In this document: positions 1 to 11,997 of the stretch, in pieces | How positions within the stretch are numbered: the first letter of the stretch is position 1 | Layout: every line of letters starts with the position of its first letter | DNA from: Hyaloscypha bicolor E | Taxonomy: Eukaryota; Ascomycota; Leotiomycetes; Helotiales; Hyaloscyphaceae | Length of the DNA stretch: 64,000 nucleotides | Reading direction: 5' to 3' | NCBI RefSeq assembly: GCF_002865645.1 | Contig: NW_020194619.1 | Coordinates: 310,001-374,000, forward strand | Program-made: the position numbers and the translations under genes | The notes under the pieces: generated by a model | What the model was told of the DNA's origin: nothing | Databases searched by the model: none | The model's input: the letters and a program-made list of their open reading frames with translations, nothing else

Positions 1-121
1 GCTATTTTCATCTCATATTTCTTGCTTCTTCGTCCGATCGTTGCAATTCACTTTTTGCCACAGCCGGCTTTCCTATGGAACATACCAAAGATGTGTAAGC
101 CTCCTTTTCTGACCTTCCCAC

Positions 122-741
122 AGCAAGCTGGAAGACCAACACTATCCGAAAGGGTCCAAGCTCTGAGCCGAGCATCAAATAACTTCGAGAGATCTCGCCG
201 ACTTATTCGTCAAGCTCAATTGGATGGCCTTGGTGACCGAGACCGAAGTTTGAGCCCTGAAGGTGGTGCCACCTGGGACACACTTCTCACAAGCATCACT
301 CCAGACCCACAACCCCCGAGCGCTGGTTCTTCATTTGCATCTGCATCTGCTTCCGCAGCAGCAGCATCGACCTCAAGCTCAGGACCAGCATCGGCTAGCA
401 CGTCTATGACAAGCCTGGGAATGACGGAAGATTCACCGACTCTTCGCGATTGTGATATATCAGATTCTGGTTCCAATACCGAGGAAGAGGAGGAGGAGGA
501 TATTTACGAGCTGCAGGACTTTGGCAGAGATAGAGGCCATCGATTCTGGAGGACATATGCGGAGGTTGTCACTTCGAGGGCTGATCGGGCTGCTCGACAT
601 GGAAACACAACGGACACGACGGAGCATTTGGGAGGTATGCATCGAATTATCTCCCGGCTTGCTGAGCGAGACGAAATCCCGGAGAGCTGGTGGGCTTCAG
701 CGGGACTGAGCCGAAACCTTCGCCGTGAGCCTACCTCGTAG
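122..741 (+). CDS. 3' end of an unassigned acidic/serine-rich protein (5' partial)
   Basis: This is the last exon of a gene whose start lies before the window. The frame stays open to a TAG at 739-741. A plausible acceptor (CCCACAG) ends at 121. The nearest donor upstream would give an intron of only about 28 bp, so the true exon border is uncertain. The visible protein of about 205 residues begins with a basic, helical-looking stretch rich in Arg and Gln. A Ser/Ala-rich low-complexity tract and a run of acidic residues follow (Glu repeat near 480-500). It ends in a conserved-looking tail with ESWW and a basic terminus. No catalytic motif is visible and I cannot assign a function. The ordered ends around low-complexity linkers suggest a real coding exon rather than a chance frame. 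Confidence 0.6.
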
Positions 742-1660
742 GGAAGGTTATTTTACAAAAGTCTATGGGACGACGGAACGATATGGAGGGATTGTGATAC
801 CACCTTGTATTTTAGCTTGTGTGTTTATAGGACTCAAAAGTTCGCAAGCTTATTTGTGGCTGGAGGGGAGCATCTTCTGGAGTTCTTTGGCGTTTGGAGG
901 CATGGGGAGGGAGAGTTTACGATTTGCCCTTTATGAGGAGGTAGCCTTTCGAATGACAACGTTGCCCACGATCATACTGAATAACCTCATCACTTCTTGC
1001 CCTTTTCCTCGCATTGTAATCGAGATGGCGTCGAAAATCTGCACATGTCTCCACTCTCTCGAGCCAGGGTCTTGTCAGGCCGTCACTTCTGTCTAATAGC
1101 TGCCCTCCAAACAAGACATTCTCGTAAAGGCTAGCTTTCATGATTGGCTGCAGGAGCAGCACCAATTGACCTTCCAAAAACAAAAAATGTGAAACAAACA
1201 GATCGAGGGACGAGCGTCAGCGAATCCAATAAAGCAAGCCCGATTATATGTCGCGCCTCAGCCTTATTGCATGCAGGTCGCGAATCCCAGTCGGAAGTCC
1301 ACGCTTGTTTGTCATTTTAGCATTGCCAATTTCTTGTTGCGGCCGAACGCCTTTCCTTTTCTAGGGAACATTGATACCGAGAGCTTCAGCAGAGAATGCA
1401 GCATTCGAGCTGCAATATCGGGTTTCCAACGACAGTGGTGCAATAAGTTGCTAATTCTACATACACCTCGTGTGCTCAGGATCTGCCTATTTGCACGACC
1501 TTGGTCATAGTCCATTTGCCCGCGATACCACGACGTGAAACGAGGGCCTGGTCCACGAACGCGAGCATTTATGGGTGGGATGAAATCCTTTATCTGCCAG
1601 AGCTTTCGACCTCCTCTCTCGACTCTCTAAAACCCACTCCTGGGTCTCGAAATACCGGCG
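742..1660. other. Intergenic region upstream of sepH
   Basis: About 920 bp between the stop of the first gene and the sepH ATG. I see no coding frame with recognisable content, no tRNA and no repeat. It presumably holds the 3' end of the first gene and the promoter and leader of sepH. Confidence 0.5.
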
Positions 1661-4600
1661 ATGGTCTCCCACCATTCCTCGTCTTCGGACCGCCATGCGA
1701 ATGGCAGATCAGGGGCAGGGAATGGGCACGGCAGGACCGAGAGCACACCAGGAACGCCGAGAAAGGAACGGTCAGCGGGGAAGGAAAAGGCGGTGCAGGA
1801 TCCGGGACTGAAGGACTATGTATGGCCCAGTACAAAAAGCGGGGGGACAAGATGGCTTACATATGGCACAGCGTCTAGGAGAATGCTTGGGGAGGGGAGC
1901 TTTCGGATCAGTTTACAAGGCCTTCAATTGGGGTACCGGGGAAGCTGTTGCTATTAAACAAATCAAGCTTGGGGACCTCCCGAGGAGTGAGCTTCGGATG
2001 ATTGAGGTATGGAGAACTCGAAATGGGCAGGGAATAGAACTGACTTGGAACAACTAGGCCGAAATCGACCTGCTGAAGAACCTCAACGTAAGTCAACAAA
2101 GCTCTGAAGGTGTACTATGACCTATTAAATTTGAGTAGCATGAGAATATTGTCAAGTATCTAGGTTTCGTCAAGTCTCCAGATTGCTTGAATATCATATT
2201 GGAGTAAGCTCCTACCCTGACCCATTTCCAAAATCCTGCTTACAAGCCCTAGGCTCTGCGAGAACGGGTCCCTACATTCGATATGCAAGACATATGGCAA
2301 ATTTCCGGAAAACCTGGTGGGAGTTTACATGGGCCAAGTTCTTCATGGACTACAATACCTCCATGACCAAGGTGTCATCCATCGGGATATTAAAGGAGCT
2401 AACATCCTCACCACAAAGAATGGGAAGGTCAAACTTGCAGACTTTGGAGTGTCCACAAGTACGCTGGCTGGGGCTGATAAAGAAGCACAAGTGGTGGGGA
2501 CTCCGTACTGGATGGCTCCTGAGATTATTCAACTCTCTGGAGCAACTCCTGCATCTGATATCTGGAGTTTGGGCTGTACGGTCATAGAACTTCTGGAAGG
2601 AAAGCCTCCATACCACCACTTGGCAGCCATGCCAGCTCTATTTGCTATAGTCAACGACGACCATCCCCCACTGCCTGAAGGAGTGTCACCTGTACGTCAT
2701 TTTCGTCTCTGACATATTGATCGTTCACTCACTATCCTGCAGGCTGCCCGCGATTTTCTTATGCAATGCTTTCAGAAAGATCCCAACTTAAGAGTCTCTG
2801 CAAAGAAGCTCCTAAGACACGCTTGGATTGTAGGATCTCGTCGCACTGACGCTCCAGTAGCTAAACCTCCTGCCAATTTTAGTGAGGCAGTTGAGGAGGT
2901 TAAGCAATGGAATGAAGCTTTGAAGTCACCTCCTGGATCGTTCCGAGCTTCAACAAGATCAAATGTCATCAGCCCTGGGCCACAAAAGAGAGACCCCCCT
3001 TTGCGAAACATTCATAATGATCAGCAAGGTCCTGCTTTGATCACACCTGCAAAAGGTCCTCTTTCTTTAGCAAAACCAAAACCAACAGAAGCATTTCGAT
3101 CCCCAGAAAGCATAGGTATGTAGAGCATACTTACTCCATACAAGAGTTCACATTTGATTTTCTTTCTTAGGAGATGACAACTGGGATAACGACTTCCTTT
3201 CTTCAATATCACCGAGTGCCCTTCATCTACCTCAGTTCAAGCCCCATGATAATTTTGCAGGCATGTTATCCTCCGAGAGGCTGAAGGCATTTGCCTCATT
3301 TGACGTACCCAACGATGAGAGCGACAATTGGGACAACAACTTTGAGGGTGACCTCGTCACAATCAAAGGGCCTCACAAGTCGGTGGAGGTCGACAGCCAT
3401 GAGCTCGAAACGATTCGCCCCTACAGAATCAAACCGACAATAGTCACTCAGGACATCAAACCTGCAACCGAGACGAAATCCACATCCAGAAAACCTTCCA
3501 GATCTGAGCCGCCACGGCCAAAATCTCCAGTCAAAGCTCAAGTCGGGCAAAAGTTTGTCCTGCCTGCAAGACCCGCAGCCATGTACCGCGAGCAGTCCGT
3601 GGAGGATTATTCAGACCTGTTTGTGGACACCGAAAGTGTGTTTGACAGAAGGCTTGATCTTATCAAGGTAAGTTTTGTGTGAAGGTGGCGCGTAGTTGTC
3701 ATGTTCTAACGTCACACCTTAGGATGATGCCCTATCACCAAAATTATTCCATCCCTCGGATCTCACCAGCCTACCACGCTCTGCTCAATCCCCTCTCGCC
3801 AGTGCCAACGGGAGTACTCGAAGAAAACCAATGCCTCGGGCAGAAGATCAATCCATGCGTCGAACTCGATCTTCTGTCGAAATTCAGCGTTACGCTGAAG
3901 ATGAGGACGACGAGGACTTCTCGGACATCTTTGGTAAAGAGGATGCCATAACCGAGAAGGACGAGAGCGATCGGGGCTCAGAGGACGGCATGGGAGCTCT
4001 GATGTTGCACTCGAAACTTTCGAATAACTCCTGGCTCGGCGATGAGGATGATGAAGATGACCCCTTCGCCTCACTAGAACAAGGTTTCGATGAGATGGAC
4101 TTACAGGCCAACATCGCCAGGGACAAACATGCTCGATTATGTACTATGGTCGAGGGCTTGGTGAGCTCGTTGAAAGTCACTGAAGAGCATGAGACGATTG
4201 CAAAGGTCTCTGAACAGATGGTGAGTTTCTACAGACAACTCCACATGTGAAGCCTAACGCTAACACTACAAAGCTCAATGTCCTCTACGAGTCAGAAGAC
4301 GCAAAAGCTCTCATTATCAGCGCTCATGGGATGCTTCCAATACTGGAAATTCTCGAACCCTGCACTGTAAAAAGCCGCCAGGACATGATTCTGTGGTTGC
4401 TGAAAGTGGTGAATACAGTAAGTGACGTGAATGCATTCTATTAATAGAGCTCAGGCTAACCCTTATCAGATTATATTGAACGATGTCGAGATTCAAGAAA
4501 ATCTTTGCTTCGTCGGCGGCATTCCAATTATTACCAAGTTTGCTGCGAGGCAGTACTCAAATGAGATTCGACTAGAAGCAGCTGCGTTTGTACGGCAGAT

Positions 4601-6453
4601 GTATCAAACTTCAACGCTGACACTTCAAATGTTTGTCAGTGCCGGTGGACTTAACGTCCTCGTTGAGTTTCTGGACGAAGATTATGATGAGGCAAGAGAC
4701 TTGGTGCTGATTGGTGTCAATGGGATCTGGAATGTGTTTGAGCTTCAGGTACGTTGGAAGAGTGATTTGTGGTTGAATTTTCCTAACAGTGGAATAGGGA
4801 CCGACGCCGAAGAATGACTTCTGCCGCATCTTCTCGAGAAGCAAGATTTTGTCTCCCCTTGCACTTGTCTTGGACCGTGTCCTTGCTGAAGAAGACGAAC
4901 TTGCCGAATTAATCGAAGGGCGGATTGTCAACATCTTCTATCTCTTCTCACAGGCAGAGAATTACGTCAAAGAAGTTGTGGCCGATCGAGTGGTGTTAAA
5001 ACGTAGGTGATACTTCACCGGTCAGATCTACATAACTAACCTCTTCCAGGTGTTCTTAAGGATCTTCGACGGATGACGCCTACTCACCAAGTCACAATGC
5101 TGAAGTTCATCAAGAATCTCTCGATGCTTTCGACAACACTGGATAGTCTACACGCAGCAAATGCCATCGAGCTCTTGATTGATCTGCTGAGCTCGAGCAT
5201 GAAAAAAGCAGCACCTCACTTCCGTGAGATCTCGAACCAAGTCTTAAATATCATGTACAATTTATGTCGGCTCAGTAAGGACCGACAGGAGGATGCCGCC
5301 GTCAACGGCATCATTCCGCTACTCCAAAAAATCATGAAGACGAAGAGACCTCCGAAGGAGTTTGCACTTCCCATATTATGCGACATGGCACATTCTGGGA
5401 AGGTGGTAAGAAAATATTTGTGGCAAAACAAAGGGTTGCAGTTCTACGTCTCGCTACTGGAAGATCAATATTGGCAGGTCACGGCCCTGGATGCCATCTT
5501 CATTTGGTGAGTTTCACGATGCTCCATTGGGAATGATTTACTGACTCCATCGCAGGCTTCAGGAGGAGACCGCCAAAGTTGAGAAATGCTTACTGGAAGG
5601 TAACTTTACGGAAGCAATCGTTCAATGTTTCAACGCACCCCGAGCAAGTGCCTTTGATTACAACCTCCTCGAGCCGTTGCAAAAGCTTCTACGATTGAGC
5701 TCACCAGTTGCGGCCTCTCTCGCTCGACCCGATATGTTCTCTGGCATACTTCAGAAGCTCAATCATAAGAAAGCCGTGGGACGACTCAATCTTCTACGTA
5801 TCGTCCGTAGCATATGCGATCCAAGCGATGACTCGGAGATCAAAGAGCATCCTCTCTTTGAAGCTATACAACGGCTCGCCGAGACTGACAGCGCAGTCTT
5901 AGTGAGAAATATGGCAAGCGAATTGGTAAAATCGAATCTAGACAAAGAATCAGAAAGTGGGAGTGGTGGACGGCCACGAGTTGGCACAGGCAGACGGACG
6001 AGCTCTTATACGCCTCCTTCCTTACACCACAGCGTCTCGACCCCCATTACGCCCACACACGTAAGCCGAGTTTCACAATCGTCAACTTTCATAGACGGAA
6101 GCGTCACACCAAGACGAATACACGCCGCTCCAAATGGCAACGACATCCTCTACCGACCTCGAAGCCGAGACGGAGGCCAACCAATTGTAGCACGAAAAAC
6201 AAGCGCGGAACTCTCGAACAGTGCGTCACTTAGCAAGAGCAGATTACCTCGAACCTCAATGCTCTCGAAATCCAGGTCTTCGATGGCCGCCCCGTCAATA
6301 CGAGACGAACCCACATCCAGCCGGAAAGAAAATGGAGCCAGGTTAAGAGAGCAGTCGCGGTCAACTGCTTCTCCAGCCATGGGAGGCACGGCTCCTCAAC
6401 TGAACTCGAAACGGAGAACGAGGCAGCCAAGTGGAGATATCAAATGGTCGTGA
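1661..6453 (+). CDS. sepH: SepH/Cdc7-type septation initiation protein kinase
   Basis: Serine/threonine kinase of the septation initiation network. In fission yeast (Cdc7) and Aspergillus (SepH) it acts at the spindle pole below the Spg1 GTPase to trigger septum formation. I read 13 exons: 1661-1819, 1872-2006, 2058-2087, 2139-2203, 2253-2691, 2743-3115, 3171-3667, 3723-4220, 4274-4417, 4470-4748, 4798-5002, 5050-5506 and 5556-6453. They sum to 1,392 codons plus stop. The kinase domain begins near residue 54. It has a glycine loop ([12 protein letters not shown]), the ATP lysine in VAIKQI, the catalytic loop [12 protein letters not shown] (LADFGVST) and WMAPE. An acidic low-complexity linker and a long alpha-helical armadillo-like C-terminal half follow, ending in a basic Ser-rich tail. 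Length and layout match SepH. The 30-nt third exon is normal for such genes. The first ATG precedes a Ser/Gly-rich N-terminus. Confidence 0.95.
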
Positions 6454-7598
6454 GGAATGAGTTATGAGAGATGAGAAGAGATGATGGAAATGAAGGAAGA
6501 AGCATGGAGGGATGGGAAGCGTTTCTTACCTTGTCGTTAGCATAGGCATGCATTGGGTGGCGTCAAAAGTGTCTGTTGAACTGCATAGCTTGCGGGATGG
6601 GTATATTGAATCAGAGAGGTTAGGTCTAGAGAGTACGCATACAATGCAGAGTATTCATGCATAGATGAAATTAGCTCTCGATAGTGAGCTAATACCTTAT
6701 CCCATGCATTCAGCCCGATGGAGTTGACAAGCCATCCTCCTATCGAAGGGGCAAAATCATAGAAGGAAAGGGCAACAACGTTCAACTCATCCCCAGAGAA
6801 TAGAACAAGTATTCTGTGTCTCTCCTTACGCACGTCAAAGTCGTAAAGCATCCCATTCTAGCTTGTCCCCACCTCCGAAAAACTCGCTTAAGTTCTACAA
6901 GCACTTTAACCAAAGAAACCGGTATCCTCAAAATACTTTCAGACCATCAGACCACACCAGTAAAGCTCTGCTACCCAGTCCGCAGTGTGTACTGATGTTC
7001 GACTTGAGATGGAGAATGCCACTGAAAATTCTGTTCGTCCTGCTCCCTCGCTTCCCACCTCCATCAAAAATGCCACATTGAAAAGAAGATATCGGGGGAA
7101 AGGTAGGAACAAAAAGCAAAACCATTGCGCCCTAGCCTCCTCAAAGATAGGAGCCAGCTGGTAGTGGAGGTGAAATCAGACGAACTGAGGGTTTTTCTTT
7201 TTCTTTTCATAAATCAAAGTTTTAGTCTCATTGCGGGTAACCTTTGCAATCTAACCCGCCGCCGGGGCACGGTAGACCGGAGGGTAACTCCTCCGAGTTT
7301 TCCGTTAGCTTAACGTTGATTGCGGACGAGGGGAGTTTTCCAGTTAATTTATGGAGACGGCTTGTTTCAGTAGATAAGGTTGATTCCTCAAGAGGCGATA
7401 TTCGAGGGGCCGAGGGGCCCAGGAGTGAGCCCCTTTTTTAAGCGAGAGCGTGAGCTCCATGACACAACAAAGAGAATTGAGGGCACCTGGTGATATTTCG
7501 AACACAGGAGGGAACGCGAAAATGACCTTTTGATTGAAAATGAAGTCTATGATTCTTTCTATGTCTGCTATCTACATCATCTATACACATATATACAT
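6454..7598. other. Convergent intergenic region
   Basis: About 1.1 kb between the ends of sepH and the oppositely oriented ADCK/Mcp2-like gene. Only short frames without recognisable content occur. It should contain both 3' UTRs. No terminator, tRNA or repeat is evident. Confidence 0.5.
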
Positions 7599-9468
7599 CT
7601 ACCCAACCACATCTTGCCAGCCTCTCTTAACTGCCAGCCAAAACTCAAAGGCCTCCAGCTTAACCTCGACCCTCACGTACCCCAACCACGCCCCAAGTAA
7701 GCCCACCAAATTTCTCGGCCACAGCAAGCTTCCCCTCTTCCGCAACTCCTCAACCTGCTCCTCAAACACCGTCCGTGAGCAATACCTCGCTAATATCAAA
7801 AATGTCCTCACAGGACCCTGCCGAGTCTGTAAATTCTCATCCAAGCTCCGCGTCAAATCATTTGTCTTCAAAATAAGAAGAATAATTCTCGGAACCTGAC
7901 CTAGCAATTGAACTAGCTGCTGCAACATCCCTTCTCCCAGGGCTGTATTGATATTCTTCTTCTCTTCCGAGGATCTTGCCTGAGCGACGTTCTTCTTCAG
8001 AACGCTGTAGTCGCGACCCGTGATAGCTGAGGCGAATAGGGGGAATTGCTCGTCATTGACGCCGGCTACTTCTTTGGCGTACTTGCGCATTCGCTCCTCG
8101 TCGGCGTCGATGACTGCTAGCCAGAGCTTGGCATATGAACGACGGAGATCGATGGGTATGTCGCGGTAGAGGCCGTGGTCGTAGAGGATTACGTCGAAGT
8201 TGCAACCTCGTCTGTTGGGGTTCTTACGGATGGCTATGTTCCCGCCGTGGGGATCGCAATGTAGTGGGGCGTCGGTGCCGAAGATCATTTCGTTGAAGAT
8301 TCGAGCGAGTGCTGCTGAGACTTCGTCCCTGTCTATGCCGTTTGCGTCAAGGAATTCGAGGTCGTCTGGTCGGTGGCCAGATACGTTTTCCATGACTAGG
8401 ATCCGCTTCTTTGCCCAGATGACATCTGGAACTACAAGAGGTAGTTCCGGTATATGTGAAAAGTATTCCTTGGCTCGTATAGCGTTTTGCCCTTCTAAAG
8501 CAAAATCCAATTCTTGCGGTAAAGAGTACTCCATCTCAGAAGATAGCCATTCCAGGTCATATTCGGGAAAGAATCTCTTTAATGTTGAGAAGGTGAAGCT
8601 TGTCAAAGCCAAATCCAGCCCGGCCCATTCAGCTAAAGTAGGGTGTTGGACTTTGACGGCTACCTTCTGCCCGGTCTCTTTTACAGTTGCCAGATGTACT
8701 TGTGCAAGTGAGGCAGCACCTATCGGCTGATGTTCGAACTCCGAGAAGTAATCTGATAATTGTTCCCCTGTATCTTGCTCGAACATAGCTTCTATAGATT
8801 CGAATGACGAGACGGGACATTTGTCTTGGAGGGGTATGAAAGTCGTAGTCCATTCGAGGGGAAGGAGGTAATTCATGGCGCTCTGGTCTCCAATTAGCAA
8901 TTATCAATAACCTCAGGAACATGCCACTTACCAGATGCTGTCCCAGCTTTATGAAAATACTACCATTCTTCTCCAGCACTTTGAGTGTCCGATTCGCACA
9001 CCTCTGGTGACATGCCTTCAAGGAGACATTCCTCTCCTCCTCGTCCTTGGTCTTCTCGTTTTGATTCAGAGTAACTCGATAACTATCCTTTTATCAGCGT
9101 TGCCTCTCTGCCAAGTCTGTCATAACTCACTCATTTATACAAACAGCCAACGTACTAACCACCCTCCCGGTCCTCTCGACAGCCTCATAAGCATGCCTCA
9201 CATCATCCGTAAACGCCACGGCAGTGACACCCAACGCACCTCCCGCGGTCGCAACAATAACCCTACCTCTCCTCTTCGACTTCGCAGACTTGGCACTCCC
9301 ATTTCCGTATGCATTACTCCTTCTCGCATATCCCCTCAGTTGGTCCCCTATCCTACTGCCTCGCGATTGCAGCAGACATTGTCTACAAGTCCACACACCT
9401 CTCGTCGAAGCCACCCTTGGAATAGACCTTGCAAACGCACTTGCCATTGCGAAATTGAAACCCTTCAT
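7599..9468 (-). CDS. mcp2: ADCK1/Mcp2-type mitochondrial UbiB-family atypical kinase
   Basis: Member of the ABC1/ADCK (UbiB) family of atypical kinases, closest in layout to metazoan ADCK1 and yeast Mcp2. Those act in mitochondria on lipid homeostasis and membrane shape. Three exons on the minus strand: 9468-9131, 9082-8932 and 8882-7599. Introns are 48 and 49 bp, with donors GTGAGT and GTAAGT. The N-terminus is Arg/Ser/Ala-rich and lacks acidic residues, like a mitochondrial presequence. A hydrophobic Ala/Gly stretch follows. The family KxGQ motif is present (FIKLGQHL), as is the small-residue loop (IGAASLAQVH), the kinase lysine (VAVKVQ), a catalytic segment (HCDPHGGN) and the metal-binding segment (LYDHGLYR). 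A C-terminal helical extension follows. The ATG at 9468 gives the best presequence. The gene shares a 253-bp divergent intergenic region with the small gene at 9722. Confidence 0.9.
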
Positions 9469-9721
9469 TCTCCTAACTTGACACCTCTGTCCCTTATTAT
9501 AAAATCATTGTGTAATCGGCTCTCGAAACAGGCCGGTAGGAGAGAATTCGCGATGTGGTTTGATCCGAAAAAGTGTTGAACCAGCCTCGGGGCAAAAAAA
9601 GTGGCAGATCCCGATGACATCGCGGTTCGTCCCATCCCAGTACATCGCATGACTTCGAGGCTTGCTCCTCACATTCAGCCTCCTCTCTTCAAGCCCAAGC
9701 ATGTAACTTCCACTTCTCACA
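9469..9721. promoter_or_regulatory. Shared divergent promoter region
   Basis: 253 bp separate the start codons of two divergently read genes (the ADCK/Mcp2-like gene on minus, the small membrane protein on plus). It must hold both promoters. I see no clear TATA box. This is inferred from gene orientation only. Confidence 0.5.
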
Positions 9722-10245
9722 ATGCCGCCGAAATTCAATCTCAATGCAAAAGTAACTCTTCCTTCCCTTCAATTTCAGTTTCCAAATAAGCTAATTGAGA
9801 TATTAGACGGTAACGGCGCCTCTGGCAGCCTTCACAATGGCCACCCTCCTCTTCGTCTACTCCCGCACCTCAATCCAAGCCGCGAAGCGCAATGCACAGA
9901 AGCACAGAGAAGCAGATGGCGGGCAGATTAACTGTAGGTGTTGGGGCAGAAACCTCTTCCTATTTGCGACTGTTTCATGAGACTTTCTTAAGTCAATGCC
10001 CTCTCCCGAAACAATCCTAATCGAGCAATTGCTGACTCCCCCGTTACCTAGGGCATAATGAGAGTTTGAGACGGCATGGGAAGTTGGAGAGCCCGGTTGA
10101 GGAGGGAACGGTGGGACAGTTGGTCGGGACGTTGCAGGAGGGCCGGGATAGGAGGGGACGAGTGGTGGAGGGGGAGAAGGGGGAGGTTGTGGAGACGGAG
10201 GCAGAGAGGAGGGTTCGGGAACGAGCTTCGAGAGGGAAGGGCTGA
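9722..10245 (+). CDS. Small conserved fungal single-span membrane protein
   Basis: A three-exon gene whose exons are too short to stand out as open frames: 9722-9751, 9807-9933 and 10052-10245. They total 351 nt, 116 residues plus stop. All junctions are GT-AG (donors GTAACT and GTAGGT; acceptors TATTAG and ACCTAG). The phases join cleanly, including a tryptophan codon rebuilt across the second intron. The protein starts MPPKFNLNAK. Residues about 12-30 form a hydrophobic span (TAPLAAFTMATLLFVYSR). A basic segment then leads into a charged, Glu/Arg-rich helical C-terminus with the motif SLRRHGKLE. The order of elements resembles a small fungal protein family with no assigned role that I recall. 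I infer a membrane-anchored accessory protein, possibly mitochondrial given its divergent neighbour. Confidence 0.75.
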
Positions 10246-10660
10246 TGTAGGTTGAGGAGGGGAGGATCAAGTTGCATTGGGCAGAGTCTGTGACTATGAA
10301 GTAACCATGGGAAACTTCCAAGGGTGTTCCTACAAGGTGTGCCAGCCCGGAACATTAAGAGTAGGATTTAAATCTGAGCATCCTAGCTCGACCAGGTGTG
10401 GAAAGTTCGTACGGACTTTCCTTCCAACTAGGGAACACTCCGCGAACACTTGTTTGGGGAGATTGTTGTCTAGTGTAGAGCACTGAGGTGAGACTTGAAA
10501 GAATCCAGAAGAAATGGAGAGAATGGTGTGTAGGGCTTTCGAATGTTCCTAGTTGGATTGGACAATGAGGGAGTTGAACTGTCCTTCCTCAGATCTTCTC
10601 CCTCCTCAGGACAATTCTCCATAAGTCATTTACAAAGATCGATTATTTCCTAAGGTGATC
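10246..10660. other. Convergent intergenic region
   Basis: About 415 bp between the ends of the small membrane protein gene and the macrodomain gene. No coding or repeat content is seen. Presumed 3' UTRs. Confidence 0.5.
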
Positions 10661-11615
10661 TCATTGACCATACCTTTCAGGCCTTTTACCTGTGCGTCGA
10701 CTCCGTCGAAGCTCTCTCCTACTAGCCGAGACTTGTCTTGTGACGATTGGACTACGCTGCCCTGGAGCTGGAGCTGGAGCTGCTATTACAGTCTGTTGAC
10801 TTTCTACGAGCTGATTATTATCCCTCTCCAGTCTCCTCGTCTCTTGTCTATCAACATAGTCCAAGAAACTGACTCTATTCGCTCTCCTCGGCAATAATAC
10901 CCGCGGCCAAAACTCCCTACACAAATCAGCCATCACACTCCTCTCATACACTCATTAAAACTAGCACTACCAGGAAGAAAATAACTCACCTGAAAGCCGC
11001 ACACCAAGCCTGCTCCTGATGGGCCTGTCTCCCCACCGGATCAGCAAGAAACGTCACCCTCCCAATCACCGCCCTCCTAGCTTCCCCATGAATGCGATGC
11101 CTCAACCAAGCCCTCACAGTCGCGACCCCAATCCTTGCCGCTTCACACCTCGGCCACCCCATCAACCCAGTACCAATACACGGAAATGCAATACTCTTCA
11201 GCCCCAAACTGAACGCCTCTTCCATACACCGTCGATAGCAATCCGCCAACTGCTGTTTCAGCAACGGCATCACACATCTCCTTCTCGATTCAAAATCAGG
11301 CCCGTTTACGTGGATAATATACCAACAATTCTGGGCCTCAAAACTCGAAGTCGCAAGAGCGTCACCGACGGGGAGCCCGAAATGGTAGTTGTAGTGCAGG
11401 TGGTTCCTGAGTTCCGAGCCTGCGGCGTGGATGATTTGGTGCTCGGCGCCGCGGACGTTGGCCGTGTTGATAGTCATGAACTTGTCAGTGGCGTTTACTA
11501 TTGCTTCGGCGGGGAAGCTGGACATTATTGCGCGGCGGATCTCAAGACGGCCGTCTGGGGACCGGTGGATGAGGGAGCCGGACTCGCCTATTAAGGGGGT
11601 TCCTGGGGATATCAT
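10661..11615 (-). CDS. Macrodomain (ADP-ribose-binding) protein
   Basis: Macrodomains bind ADP-ribose and related ligands, and some remove ADP-ribose from proteins or hydrolyse O-acetyl-ADP-ribose. Two exons: 11615-10990 and 10916-10661, with a 73-bp intron (GTGAGT...TGTAG). Together they make 882 nt, 293 residues. The macrodomain fills about residues 25-200. It has the ligand strand IVNATDK, a GAEHQIIHAAG segment in place of the usual GV.GAIH loop, an LP.GDA strand, an IIHVNGP strand and the second phosphate loop PCIGTGLMGWP. The last 90 residues are a basic, Arg-rich tail, unlikely to be folded, ending RPERYGQ. No second catalytic domain is seen. The substitution in the first loop makes hydrolase activity uncertain. 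Substrate and location are unknown. Confidence 0.88.
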
Positions 11616-11997
11616 GTTGAGCGTGCTTGATGCCCTCTTTTCTGATTTCGAGGAATGAATTATTGCAAGTAGCTGAACGTAGTTGGACGATTGAGCGAGA
11701 ATTTAACAGAGTTGAACTAAAGTCGTTGTAATTCTTTCATATTCTGGAAAGGAAGACAAAGGCTAATTGCTAAATACAAAATGCCGGGTTTGGCTATGGC
11801 ACATTCATAGCTATTACTCCTTTGTGCTCCTTGACCTGTCATGGCTCAAACTAAGAGGGCTTTCTTGATTGTTCCACTAGGACTCGACCAATCGAAATAA
11901 GTAAGGGGCAGGCATGACTTGCTCGGAGAGCAGAAGTTTGTAAAGCTTGTGATTAATCTCTCCATATCCTACATTCTATATTATACCATGCCTCTGT
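11616..11997. other. Intergenic region between two minus-strand genes
   Basis: About 380 bp. It holds the promoter side of the macrodomain gene and the 3' end of the transporter gene. Nothing else is recognised. Confidence 0.5.

Noticed and set aside
8200..8730. 176-codon plus-strand frame
   Set aside because: It is the antisense of the third exon of the ADCK/Mcp2-like gene and has no independent features.
11019..11594. 191-codon plus-strand frame
   Set aside because: Antisense shadow of the macrodomain exon.
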